From the NCBI GenBank assembly GCA_964035795.1, contig OZ038322.1, forward strand, positions 24,138,359 through 24,202,358: a DNA stretch of 64,000 nt, given 5' to 3'. Source of the stretch: Pterobdella sp. o SKG-2022. Its lineage: Eukaryota; Annelida; Clitellata; Hirudinida; Piscicolidae. The notes under the pieces are model-generated. The model did no database searches, had not been told where the DNA came from, and was given only the letters and a program-made list of their open reading frames with translations. This document shows positions 26,001 to 36,524 of this stretch, one piece after another. How positions within the stretch are numbered: position 1 is the stretch's first letter; every line of letters starts with the position of its first letter. The translations under genes and the position numbers were made by a program.

Positions 26001-29000
26001 TGATCAATATGCCACCTTCACAGACACATATGCAGCAGACTGGTGGCCTGTCGCAACCTCATCTGCCTTAGTCCTGTCAATAACAATTGCCCAGACCACT
26101 GCCTCAAAATCGCCAAGTCCAAACATTGTATGATTATTGTTTAAAGATTGTTGATCTTGTTATTGGGAAAAGTATTAAGTTTTATTCGATCGAGTGATTT
26201 TAAAATTGAATTTGAATGGCAATTTTTTACATGAATGAGTTGAAGTTAAAGTGCTGAATGATTTGCAGATTGGCACTTTGGTGAGAAGAAGAGAAAGGTG
26301 GGGAGACCTTTAGGGGGACATTCAAACATAGAAGCAGACAAAGAGAGGAACTTCTATGGAGGAAGGAAGAAGAAAAGAGCTCGAAAGTGTATGCTCACCA
26401 TAAGGAAGAAACACTACCCTAACAACAATAATGTAAATGAGAAAGGAAGTTATAATAGAGTCAATCTCAGTGTTTCAGAAGGGATTCACTATTATGATGA
26501 TGGTGATGAAAATTCATCTGTTATGAGCAACAATAGCAACTATATGAGTGTTGATGACAATGTTACAAGTACTACTCCTACTACTTCAACCACCACTATC
26601 ACTACTTCTAGTACTAATTTGAGTAACAAGAATGTCACTACTATTGCTAAGAATGATGGGTGCACCAAGTTCAAGTTGGTCTTTAATGGTATGGAGATTA
26701 GAGGCAACAACTCATTATGCACCAACAATAATGAATTCTATTCAAAAATTAATAATGAAGTTGGTGAAAAAGTTAAGAGAACAGAAAAACGAAGCTACAG
26801 CAAGTCAAGTGAGACGGAGCACAGCGGAAGTGAGAAGAAAATGAAGTTCAATGAGATGGCAGCTAAGGAAGTCGAGTGCCACAGGAAATTTCCAGCGAAG
26901 TTTTACAGCAACGCTGATTATAATGTCCGCAGTAAAAACAGGCGGAAAAGTTACTCTTTTGAACGTAAAACACATAAAAAAATATTTGTTTCAAATGTAA
27001 TGCACGACAAGTACCGCAAGACTCTGCATGGTGAGGGGATTAGGAGGAGAAGTCTGCCACCCACCTATGCCACTCCACTCAATACTGCCACAACTATCAC
27101 CACCAACCTCGATGATGCTAGTGCTAGATCTCCAATCAAACTTTTAATCATTAACCATGCGGATTCACAAAAGGTTCGATTTTCAATTTGCCTTTCATAA
27201 TGTTTTTAAAATATCCGTTTTTTCATGGGTGCCACTGTTTTCGATCTAATTTCAAATTCTAAATTGATTATGTTGAATTTCAGGCTAAAGCTTCTTCAAT
27301 AATTTCAAAAAGTGAAAAGATCGCTACACTAACGTCGAACAATAATGAAAACGAAGTTAAAAAAACTGTAGTATCAACGCCTCAAAAAATTGATGAGAGC
27401 ATTTTATCTCACTCCATCGACACACAAGCCAATCTCAAACCAAAAATAATTTCAACACAACTTGCCGGAAGACAATCACCTCAACAACCCTCTAAAACAA
27501 AACCAATTACAAAACCTCCTTCAATAATCATCACAAAAACTCAAAAGTCAGCGATAGAATCGACCATATCACCACCAGCCTCACCACCGCAGCACCTGAC
27601 CTCTGACCCCTCATGTTGGTCTCCTGAGCAGGTTGCACAGTTCATATTTCAATCTCCTTGCTCCTATCTCTCTGAGATCTTCCTCAAACAGGTGATGTAA
27701 AGAATTAGGTGCTTATATAAATTTTAAGAGTATTAAAAAATATGTAAGAAAGATGCTGACTATAAAAAATAACCGATTGAGTTCAGTATGAGTGTTCAAA
27801 ATTTATTAAATTAGGTATTTTCGTGTATTTTTTTTGTGAAAACAATTCAAAAACCGTTTGTAATGCATATATAATTAATTAAGATAATAATAATTAGCCA
27901 AATTATATTATACTTCTGTACATGTCCCAATAACTGGGGTTGACAGCAGTCGGCCTAGATTATTGATACTACTTTATACGTAATTTATAAAATAAACCAT
28001 TTATTTGAGAAAAATTTTGTTGACTGCCAATTCGAGTCACCGTCAAACTTGGAAATATTTAGCTCAAAAACCTTAGTTGCACACTTGAACAGTTTACCAA
28101 ATAGAATTATCCATCAAGCCAAATGACAAGGATACTTCAATATCAGTTTGTCTGTACATAAGCAATGTTTCTATACAAAAAAACGTTGTTTTAAATAATG
28201 CAATAAAAATTAATGTTATGCAAAAAAATCAAAAAAAGACTTGTAAACAAAAAATGTATTGAAGTTTTTGCATTATAAGAGTGAGTCCTGCGGCTGAAAT
28301 CGGCACAATAGAGAATCATGTGATGAAAACGATTGCAATCCTCCTTGAATATTTCGAAGCTTTTCACCTTACCAACTCATACTTCACCGTTCACGAGTTA
28401 AGCTTTAAGCAACTGATTTTTAAATTCTAAAATTTTTTTATAAATATAAAAATATTTTGTTTTTTCAAAACACAAGATTATAATCAAAAATCATTTTTAA
28501 AATTTTTATCCACAAAAAAAAATTTTTTTAGCAAAATTTTTTTCAAGGAATTTTTAAAAATTCGAGACGATTGTGAGCCGTTGTCTTTATGTTAATTGCA
28601 TTAAATTTTCTTTTTAATTAATTAATCAAAATTCATAATCACATTGATCGTTCAGTATATATAATGACTGGATGAAAGAAATGTGGTCATATGAAGAGAC
28701 TCAAACCATTGAAAATATTGGTTCAAGTTTTTGTGGCACTTTCTTTAATGCGTCTGTTATTTCATTGCTTGCTTTGCATTACAACCACTATTAATAATAA
28801 TAATGTTTTCAATATTCCAGAAACTTCATAAACCCATATCGATTCACACAGGAGATCGATGGCAAGTCTTTCTTGCTGCTGACACTACCCACAATCATTG
28901 AAGCCATTGAGCCCAAGCTGGGACCTGCTCTTAAGCTAGGTTCGTCACCCTTGCATCATATTAACCATGCCTATTCTTTATGAGGATGGTGTGGTTATGA

Positions 29001-29306
29001 TGGTGGTATGGTTATGATAAGGATGGTGTGGTTATGATGGTGGTATGGTTATGATAAGGATGGTGTGGTTATGATGATTTTGTTTTTTCCTATCCATTTT
29101 GCATCGTTTTTACAACATTGTAATTTTTGAAAGTTAGCTGTTATTGGTTAATATTATGATTATTATTTAATTTTTGCTAACTATTAATTTCTTTCATTAT
29201 CATTAATCTTATTATATTAACCTCATAGCATTTGCTTGCAGGTAATGTTGTAAATGAAGTGAGAAGAGTCTTTAGTTCCCAATACTCCAACCAAATCACT
29301 ATTTAA
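17097..29306 (+). CDS. Sfmbt: SFMBT homologue: four MBT repeats, SLED (DUF3588) domain and SAM domain
   Basis: Nineteen exons join in phase: 17097-17375, 17478-19032, 19426-19529, 19943-20249, 20415-20506, 20800-21160, 21616-21689, 22686-23592, 23754-23836, 24068-24211, 24807-24994, 25111-25244, 25357-25507, 25828-25899, 26024-26127, 26269-27173, 27284-27691, 28852-28939, 29242-29306. The sum is 6021 bases, 2006 residues. Residues 1-620 are Asn/Ser-rich with PLNLSMKP and PLNLAFKQ. MBT1 (about 624-748) starts FIWDEYLDF. MBT2 (750-899) holds VGGRLQLKHC. MBT3 (905-1227) ends FPAGWAEQHG and contains a roughly 215-residue acidic insert. MBT4 (1228-1320) reads FNWQEYLKHT to FPIGWCESN. SLED (about 1380-1518) shows WCPKIYFNNSCYSGLFLNKS and SRVLREFQ, followed by GRPLGGHSN. 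SAM (about 1930-2000) starts WSPEQVAQFIF. SFMBT proteins bind methylated histone tails and act in Polycomb (PhoRC-type) repression in the nucleus. In-frame TAG at 17091 precedes the chosen ATG. The protein is more than twice the length of vertebrate SFMBT1. Confidence 0.93.
19564..19690. repeat. Palindromic Penelope-end-like element (copy P2), in an SFMBT intron
   Basis: The left arm (19564-19611) and right arm (19640-19690) are inverted copies reading AGGACAACAAACACAAAG outward from the flank. The centre holds the shared motif in eroded form (GTGATAATAAAAG-CTAGC-CTTATGAAAAGCTTCATGTC). The flanking AGATTCAGGCTTTTGTACTT also occurs, inverted, beside copy P3 at 31541-31565, so the element is longer than the palindrome. 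It lies in the 413-base intron between exons 3 and 4. Confidence 0.8.
21992..22125 (+). mobile_element. LINE family B 3' fragment in an SFMBT intron
   Basis: About 130 bases match the last part of LINE B (GCTATGACAGGG, GTTAGGTCATGG, CCTCTTGGAAAAGGGAAAG in slightly changed form) and end in AAAATGATGATGATAA. This is a typical 5'-truncated insertion with the ATG-repeat tail, in the 996-base intron between exons 7 and 8, in sense orientation. It differs from copies 1 and 2 at many sites, so it is an older insertion. Confidence 0.85.
24228..24262 (+). repeat. Degraded solitary copy of the Penelope-end motif
   Basis: CACTTGATAATGTAAGATGC followed by TCTCACAAGATG matches the first 22 bases of the motif at 7378-7416 almost exactly, then decays. 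There is no inverted partner. It lies in an SFMBT intron just after the donor at 24212. It may be chance or an old remnant. Confidence 0.4.
28982..29075 (+). repeat. 37-base tandem repeat, about 2.5 copies, in an SFMBT intron
   Basis: The unit starts AGGATGGTGTGGTTATGATG and continues GTGGTATGGTTATGATA. Two full copies and a partial third are nearly identical. It lies in the last intron, so it has no coding effect. Confidence 0.9.
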
Positions 29307-30184
29307 AGCTTTTGGACTCAGAATTTTCAAATTTTCAAAATGGATTGACCTAACATATGTACAAGTCATTTATGCTACTCATAATACCAAAATGTACATT
29401 ATTTGTTTTATTTGTTAACTAATATTAATGAAATTTAATCAATAGTTTTGAAATGGAAGGATTTCTCTAATTGCTTGTTTCACAAGTGGTACTATTGGTT
29501 TTTTTAGTGCATCACTTCAACCGAATCATCTGCCTTCTGTTATATTTGACATATTCTTTCGAAACTCAATTTTTTTGTTTTCAATGGAATTGTTCAATTC
29601 ATCATTATAATTTTCTTCAATTTTTTCGTTTCATTTTAATTCAAAATAATTTTTTGAATCCTATACATAAGGAAGGTTCTGTGTTATTTTTCAGATCAAA
29701 TTATTGATAAATTGAATGAATTTAACTTTAATTGTTAAATAATAATCAAATATTCAAACGATGTTCAGAATTTTAATGGATTTAAAAATAAACTTTCATG
29801 TATAATTTATTTATAAATTTTAATGATTTATCTTTTAGAATGTGATATGCTGAGCCTTACATATTTCACCTTTGTGGACTTGAGACATTAAACCTGTACA
29901 ATCTTTGAATAATAAATGATTCAATTATTCAATATTATTTGAAATATGCAATTAAAGTTAGTGGTAATCACTAAATGAAAGAATTCTGTATTATGATTGG
30001 ATTTTATAAATATCGAAGCTCAATATTTCAGTAAATCTAAATCTATAAAAAACTGAATTTTTGCTTTGTTGATTAATTTTTTCTATCTTGCCGGCCTTAC
30101 CATGTGCACCAATCTCGATGAAAAACTCAAAAGTTTTCTATTTCTACGCATTTTTCTAAAAATAATCTTTATTTTTTTTTAGAT
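29307..30184 (+). other. SFMBT 3' UTR and flank
   Basis: AT-rich sequence follows the stop codon, with possible polyadenylation signals at 29787-29792 and 29911-29916. No further coding or RNA structure is evident. Confidence 0.5.
29911..29916 (+). terminator. Possible poly(A) signal of SFMBT
   Basis: AATAAA lies about 600 bases after the stop; another is at 29787-29792. The hexamer is common in AT-rich DNA, so the choice between them is open. Confidence 0.35.
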
Positions 30185-30960
30185 CTTATGATGTAAAGTG
30201 TATAGTAAAAGATTTTGTTAAACCAATTAGACTGTTTAAGGCGCTGATAATCCCAGTTCTGCTCTATGGTAGCGAGTCATGGGCTCCACTTAATCATCAA
30301 GTTCAACAATTAAATGCATTTGTAAATCGATGCTTGCAAAGTTTTTTTGGCCTATCACTATTCACAAAGTAAGAAATACTGAATTGACATCGTGCTGACA
30401 TTGATCGCGTTGAAACTGCTACAACGAAGACGTCTCAAATGACTTGGCCACGTTCAGATAATTGACAACTCACGCTTACCAAAACAATTGCTTGTGAGTA
30501 AAATTCAAATTGGTAAATGGTTGCAAAAAAGAAAGAAACAACGATGGCATGATGTTATGAATGCAGATTTGAAAAGGCTAGATATGGTTTCAACTTGGAG
30601 AACAAAGGCTCTAGGAGTGGCGAAACAATATACATTCATAACTAAATGAATTAAATCGGTTTCAAGAAATAAATGAGAAGGCCAAAATATATCTCAAAAA
30701 AAGAAAAAAAATCAGAACATTGCTCTCATTGAAATAAACTGTAATCAAATAAAACTGCATTAGCAAATCACATCAGACTTTTGCATACAAGTGTCTTCCA
30801 GGAAACGTCGATTTGTCAATCCTCAAAAGAAACAATGCAAAAAACAAGGAATGCCGAACCACATCGAAAAATGCCAAAAAACATTTCCAGCAGCACATAC
30901 TCTTTCTGAACCCGCGTAAACGCAGATGAATGCAGCAGCTTTAGTATTTGCTCCTATTTA
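30185..30960 (+). mobile_element. LINE family A 3' fragment
   Basis: The frame near 30215-30370 reads FVKPIRLFKALIIPVLLYG, SESWAPLNHQVQQLNAFVNR and CLQSFFGL, matching the domain after RT in the element at 1-1680 (LYGSETWNLL, QRLQVFVNKC). Further on, RWHDVMNADLKRLDMV and STWRTKA match RWHDLIHADLKQLNMV and DWRTAA there. Multiple stops and frameshifts break it. The Cys/His tail region is recognisable only in traces. An AAT repeat follows at 31097-31149. Confidence 0.85.
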
Positions 30961-31096
30961 TTTCTATAAATTTTTTTGTTATAAAAAGTGAGAAACTTCA
31001 TGCCACCATAGCAGATTTCATTGTACTCAAGTTAGAATGTAACTTAGAATAACTAAATTAACATGATTTGAAACACTTTTATAAACTAAATAATAA

Positions 31097-31099
31097 CTC

Positions 31100-31149
<50 letters not shown>
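31097..31149. repeat. (AAT)n microsatellite
   Basis: About 17 uninterrupted AAT units, close downstream of the LINE A fragment and possibly derived from its tail. Confidence 0.97.
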
Positions 31150-31189
31150 TCACTTAACTATTACTTGTACCGTAAAGGAAAGAAAAAGT

Positions 31190-31390
31190 TGCTGAGATGG
31201 GTACTTTAAAGATAGTCATGTAATGTGATGCAGTATTTGTAAAGCGCTTTTCCTGATAGATCAAAGCGCTTGCTACAAATTTAATGTAGCGAAAACACAC
31301 TGTGTAACAGATGCTAATTGTCGGCCCACGCGGGATCGAACCCGGTAACTTTAGATAATTAGTCTAATGCTCAACCATTGAGGCCGACAA
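31190..31390 (-). mobile_element. tRNA-headed SINE, copy 1
   Basis: On the minus strand, 31388-31320 form a tRNA-like head. The ends GTCGGCC and GGCCGAC pair over seven bases. An A-box-like CAATGGTTGAGCA is followed by a TTAGA/TCTAA anticodon-type stem with a 7-base loop, and the B box is GGTTCGATCC. The T arm is imperfect and two extra bases precede the acceptor strand, so it is a tRNA-derived SINE rather than a tRNA gene. The body continues with GCTACATTAAATTTGTAGC and AAGCGCTTT blocks, also seen in copy 2. Confidence 0.8.
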
Positions 31391-31565
31391 TAGTATTTAA
31401 AAAGTTAAGGCGCATGGCGTCTCAGAAGATGGCGCAAGAAGAAACAAGACAAAGTTCAACTGGAATATTTTATTGAACTTTGAAAAAGTTATATTTAGAT
31501 TATAAAATAAGGTGTATAAAATTTTGAAACAAGTATCTTTTCGATGAAGTACAATAGCCTGAATC

Positions 31566-31694
31566 TAAAAGTAAGGACAACAAACACAAAGTATTTATAA
31601 AATGACACGAAGCTTCTCGTTCACTTGATAATGTAAGCTAGCCTTACGAAAAGCTTCGTGTCATTTAATAAATAATTTGTGTTTGTTGTCCTTA
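31566..31694. repeat. Palindromic Penelope-end-like element (copy P3)
   Basis: Inverted arms, AAAAGTAAGGACAACAAACA at the left and the reverse at the right (ending TGTTTGTTGTCCTT), flank the best-preserved motif: CAC (31622-31624), TTGATAAT, GTAAG (31633-31637), CTAGC, CTTAC (31643-31647), GAAA, AGCTTC, GTG (31658-31660). Confidence 0.85.
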
Positions 31695-32087
31695 AGTATC
31701 TTTTCACTTAAATTTAAGTTTAAAAGTTGAATTAAACGTGCAAATATAATATTCAGGCTGCCAAAGTAACAATCGCTTGAATTTTATGATCTTAAGCTAC
31801 TACAAATATAAATCATGATGAAGTGGAAAAGAGTGTTGTAAAACAATAACAATTTTGTTAAAACAGGCACATAATGCTGAATAAATAAAATGAGACGTTT
31901 CGCGTTGATGGGATGGTTGAGAAAGTCCATTAAAAAGTGATTAAATACAAAGATTAATACATTCATGATGGAAAGTTAAAATTTTTGAAACTTTACAATT
32001 AAGATTCATACATTTCTTAGCTGTATATAGGGAATTAATATTACACACATCAAACCAGCCACGTACATACAAATGAAGAGATCAAAG

Positions 32088-33948
32088 TTATTTAGAAGTA
32101 GAAACAACTTCTTCTGCTTTGTTTTCACTTTCAACTTCTTTAGATTCTTCTTCTTCTTCCTCCTCCTCTTCAGGACAATTCACTGCTTTGTGACCAAACT
32201 CTCCACAATTGTAGCATTTTATGCCTGTTTCATTAAATGTTCACCGTTAATCTCAACACTACCAAAATAACAATTCACTGTAGTAATATTCACATAGCAC
32301 ACAACTACAGCAAAGCATATAAACTTATCAAACACTAACCCTGGTTGCCTCCCCTTGTGTTACACATGCTAGCTATGTGACCTCTTTGACCACACCTGCA
32401 ACAGCACAATAAACACGTTTCATTAAAAAAATACTGAAAAAGGTGGAAGATCTTGATACTTTATTATCTTTAATGGTAACTCACTTGTAGCATTCAGGAC
32501 CACCCCTTCGACTTGTGCAGTTAGCAGCAATATGACCAGCAACACCACAATTAAAGCACTTAGCATCGCCTCGTTTCTTCTCTGAACACTGATATGCAAA
32601 ATGCCCCTCTTGGCCACAATGGAAACAGTTGACAATTGGTAAGGAACAGTTCCTTTGGAGGTGACCTAGTACGCCACAGTTGAAACATGTTTCTGTGAAA
32701 TTAAATGCCTTCATAAGCTTGGATTGGTTTGGCAATGAGAATAAGAGGCATAAAAACTTCAAAAGCTGTGATGATGTCAAATTTTGAAATACTATAACAG
32801 AATTAGAGATAAAATATATATAAATATAAAAATCATATAAAACATGTAACATCAATAAAATATATGAACTAGATAGATAATACATATGAGATAACATACG
32901 GGTCTCAGAGAACTTCTCGGGACACTCACGAGCAATGTGTCCAAACTTGCCACACTTGAAACAACTGCAAGCAAACACATTGGTACTTCATACCTATCAG
33001 ATCTTGTTTAGATATAATAAGTACTAAAGTGAGAAAAACTAGTCGAACATAGAAATATTAGTAACAACCAAAAAGCTTTTGAACATTATAGCCTATCATC
33101 AAAATTCTATCGTTATAACTGTTAATATGGTGAAATCTCAGTGTATATTAAACTTGTTGAAAGCATGCTTTATAAGACAGCTTATGAATGTGCAGCTAAA
33201 TAGCCATGAATTTTGAGGTGAAAATATTTAAAATTTTACAACCAATTTTTGAAGTCAAATATCATACAATCACTTATTAATATTAATACAATATGTATGT
33301 TTTAAAATAAAAAAAAACTGACATTTTATTGCATAATAAACCGATTTTTTATGAAAAAATTTTCACTCATTCTTCAATGATAACTACCGAATCCTTCTCA
33401 AAAACTAACCATTCTTGTTCTTCATTGCATTCCCTAGCCAGATGACCCACCCGATTGCATTTGTAGCACCTTCCAAGTGCCTCTCTACATACTTTGGCAT
33501 AGTGACCAAGACGATTACATTTGAAACAACGCTCTGTTCGGTTTTTATGGATGCTTGAGATATTGAACTAAAAAAATAAATTATCATGTAAGTATGATTG
33601 ACAGAAATGTATTGATGGTTTAAAATATTCATACCATTTAAAATTTTTGGGCCTCCAATACTTGAATTTGTCCAAATTGGTGCACCTGGTAGGTCATTAT
33701 GTAACATCATGACAGTATTAATACCAATGAATTGACCATAAATTCTAGCTTATAAAACCTTTGAATAGGTTATATCAAGCCTCGAAATACACTTACGTAT
33801 TTTATAATAAATATTTAATGCATAAAACTAATGATTATAACACATGAAAAAGTTCATAACAAAAACCTCTTCCACGTTTGTCAGAGTAACAATGTATGGC
33901 AATATGTCCAGGCTTACCGCATGAGTAGCACAAGCGAGCATCTGGCAT
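32088..33948 (-). CDS. Nine-knuckle CCHC zinc-finger protein, CNBP/HEXBP-like
   Basis: Six minus-strand exons join in phase: 33867-33948, 33410-33533, 32900-32964, 32485-32692, 32340-32395 and 32088-32224 (672 bases, 223 residues). They encode nine CX2CX4HX4C knuckles: CYSCGKPGHIAIHC, CFKCNRLGHYAKVC, CYKCNRVGHLAREC, CFKCGKFGHIAREC, CFNCGVLGHLQRNC, CFHCGQEGHFAYQC, CFNCGVAGHIAANC, CYKCGQRGHIASMC and CYNCGEFGHKAVNC. An acidic tail (PEEEEEEEEE) follows. Such proteins bind G-rich single-stranded DNA or RNA; CNBP acts in translation and telomere or promoter G-rich binding. Vertebrate CNBP has seven knuckles and an RGG box, neither seen here, so orthology is open. The start is uncertain: the frame stays open upstream (RERREE) to a possible acceptor, so an earlier exon may exist. 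The gene is convergent with SFMBT. Confidence 0.92.
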
Positions 33949-34115
33949 CTCTTCTCTCCTCTCCCTCGCAAAAATTGAAAACTTATGATTATATAAAAAT
34001 TATATTCAATATAAGAACATGCCAAAATTCAAATAAAACTAGATAAATTGTAAAAAAAAATTATTCATGGTAACAATCCAAATGAGGTTAACTAAACTAG
34101 ACTATTAACAATAAC

Positions 34116-34248
34116 GAATTGAATCAAACACTTTTATTAACTGAATAATATAATCTTGAATTTTCAAGTTTGTATACTTGATAATGTGAGTTCAACTTAC
34201 AAAAAGCTTTGTATTATTATTCAGTTAAGAAAAGTGCTTGATTCAATC
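34116..34248. repeat. Palindromic Penelope-end-like element (copy P4)
   Basis: Arms AATTGAATCAAACACTTTTA (left) and the inverted form ending AGTGCTTGATTCAATCC (right) flank the motif ATAC (34174-34177), TTGATAAT, GTGAG (34186-34190), TTCAA, CTTAC (34196-34200), AAAA, AGCTTT, GTAT (34211-34214). It lies just upstream of the zinc-knuckle gene. Confidence 0.8.
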
Positions 34249-35613
34249 CATATAAGAGCTCGTGTGATTTCTATGCAACAGTATGACAAGCTTTAAGACG
34301 AATAACTACAAAAATCAATCTAAAACCAACTTCTTAATAGACATAAAAAAAAATTCCGCAGTTTTTCACTTTTTCCTTCTTCTATATTTCACAAACGAAT
34401 TGTTAAAGCAAAAACAACAGGTCATGAATAAAATAATACTAACAGCCACAAGTTACTGAGAAATTTTATTTTGGCAACAATACTGTTTGATAAGTTTTGT
34501 ATTTAATTTTATTTAAAAATAGAAAAAAATTATAAATGATTTAAAGGCTTTCGTTTTCTTCAAATACTAAGAATCAGATCAAAAAAGTAATGAAGTATAT
34601 TAAAAAAACACGAGATCATTTTTTAGAAAGTAACTTGCTATTTGGGTGACTAAAATCTAATTTTTAGGTATTTTCAAATTATTATGATTGTATAGATGTT
34701 TCGAATACATTTTGAGATAAGCATTCCTCATTATAGAAAAAAAGCCAAACATGTTTTCAAAGAATTATACTCACAACCTTTGACAGCTTTTTATCATCAA
34801 ATTATGAAAAACTTGAGTTGAATTATGTCAGCTCAAAAGTTTTTGAGCGTGCCTTGATTTAACTGTTTAAAAATTATTTTTGTGTTAGCTTTTCAGTTCA
34901 CATGTGACACCTAGCAATTGGGCAACCAAAACCTCAGTTAAGGGCGATCTATTTCTTATATTGTCAATTGTTTTACAACTTAAACTGAATTAATGTCAAA
35001 AATGATCAAAAGAAAAGTGAATAAAACTGAAATGTTATCAGGAAAAACATGCCAGACAAATCACCATCAAACACTGGGCAAAAGTCGAAATTATTTGAAA
35101 AAATCATCAATCATTCAATGGTTTTGTATAAATTAAGTTTCAAAATAATACAATAAAAAATATTTTTGGCCATTTCTATGAAAAATTTTGTAAACAAAAT
35201 CAACCATCGTACTTTTTAAGCACAAAAAATGGTTAAATTGAATTTTATTTCTTTTTTTATTTCCGTTTCTATAGTATAATAATTCAATTTTTTTTTCAAA
35301 ATCTTTTCTTTTATAATTGAATTCTCCATTACCTGTCATTCTGTTATAAAAAACACTATCAATTTGAACCACTAAGTTTAAACATAAATCAATCACAAAA
35401 CAACAAAAAGTATTCCCTTTTAAAAGTTGCAATTGTTTATTCCAATAAAGAAACTTAAAAAGTCAAATTACTATATAACACTATTGTTCACTTTTAAATA
35501 TTCTGTAATACAATTGAATGAAAAATCTCAAAGAAAACCACTATTACATAATAACAAATAAGAACTCAAAACACAACGACAAGTTTTTCAGCCAACAGCA
35601 TTGTTATAAAATG
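34249..35613. other. Intergenic, no gene recognised
   Basis: AT-rich sequence. The open frame at 35133-35432 (minus, 99 codons) has no domain and looks compositional. The promoters of the divergent neighbours (zinc-knuckle gene to the left, small gene at 35827 to the right) should lie here but cannot be pinpointed. Confidence 0.5.
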
Positions 35614-35617
35614 GTTT

Positions 35618-35790
35618 TTTGGCTTGTACAGCTTAATTGGTGAAGCTATAGAATAATTACCTAAAGCTACCGGGTTCGTTCCCGTGTAGGGCCGACAGTA
35701 AGCACTTTTTTTATAGTCTCTCCTGCTATTAATTTAATTTGCAGACAGCGCTTCAAGCAACATAAAAAAACATTATATAAATTTCACTTT
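35618..35790 (+). mobile_element. tRNA-headed SINE, copy 2
   Basis: Plus-strand copy of the family at 31190-31390: GGC-TTGTACAGCTTAATTGG (D-arm region), ACCTAAAGCTACCGGG, a B box (GGTTCGTTCC), GGGCCGACAG and the body block GCTATTAATTTAATTTGC with CAGCGCTTCAA. It is more degraded than copy 1. Confidence 0.75.
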
Positions 35791-35826
35791 AATAACATTC
35801 TCTGCGTTGTTTTAAACTAAAAGTAA

Positions 35827-36524
35827 ATGCAGCTCAAAAAGCACCCTATATTCCTTGGTGGCTCAGAAACCACTGCGGATGACAGACTGGCGAGAAACAT
35901 AGCAGAATCTAAGAGAGCATCTTTAACTTCAGGGTATGTTATAAAAAGTTTGTATGAATGAAAAATTTATGGATTTTAGTTTTTCAATTCAAAAAATTTC
36001 AAAAAAGTCTTAGAGCATGACTGAAATGAGATTGGATAGAAGCCGGTATTAGAGCGTCTTTACAAAAGTCGATGAGTGGTACCTTTACCTTGAAGTGTCT
36101 GAACTTTAATGGTTAATCAATCAAGTCTCCATTTAAAAAAGAGAGCAGAATGTAATATTTAATGCTCGATATGCTACAGAGACGTAGCTTAATTTAGTGA
36201 AGTGTTGGTATGTGAAACTAGAAAGTTAATTATTTATCATTATCGGTGAAACCACTTGGGTTTTTTGAATATTAATATGAAAAAATACCCAAAAGTTGCT
36301 TTTTAACTGCAAGAGTATAATAAAAATAATAATTTTTTACCGGTTAAAATTTTAAAGAATATTAACAAAGTATTATCAAAAATATTTTTTTTGTCAAATA
36401 CAGCTGGTATAAAGACACATATGAAGTGTTACAAAGAAGAGAACATAATGGAGCACCAAAAGGAATGCATGGAATATTAATGTCCCTTTCAACTCTTTCC
36501 AATAATTTCAAATATTTTCCTTGA
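35827..36524 (+). CDS. Small two-exon gene, 75-residue protein, unidentified
   Basis: Exon 1 (35827-35933) starts with ATG directly after an in-frame TAA and reads MQLKKHPIFLGGSETTADDR then LARNIAESKRASLTS, ending at a strong donor (GG/GTATGT). Exon 2 (36404-36524) follows an AAATACAG acceptor, joins in phase and reads GWYKDTYEVLQRREHNGAPK, GMHGILMSLSTL, NNFKYFP and TGA. The intron is 470 bases. Both exons have coding-like composition and the phases fit without adjustment, but I do not recognise the family. The protein has no signal peptide or membrane segment and is basic and polar, so it is probably intracellular. It lies about 1 kb upstream of the lectin receptor on the same strand and could only be an upstream exon pair of it if the stop were skipped, which I consider unlikely. 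Confidence 0.72.

Noticed and set aside
31320..31388. Functional tRNA-Ile gene
   Set aside because: Imperfect T arm, two extra bases before the acceptor strand, a SINE body attached and a second copy elsewhere.
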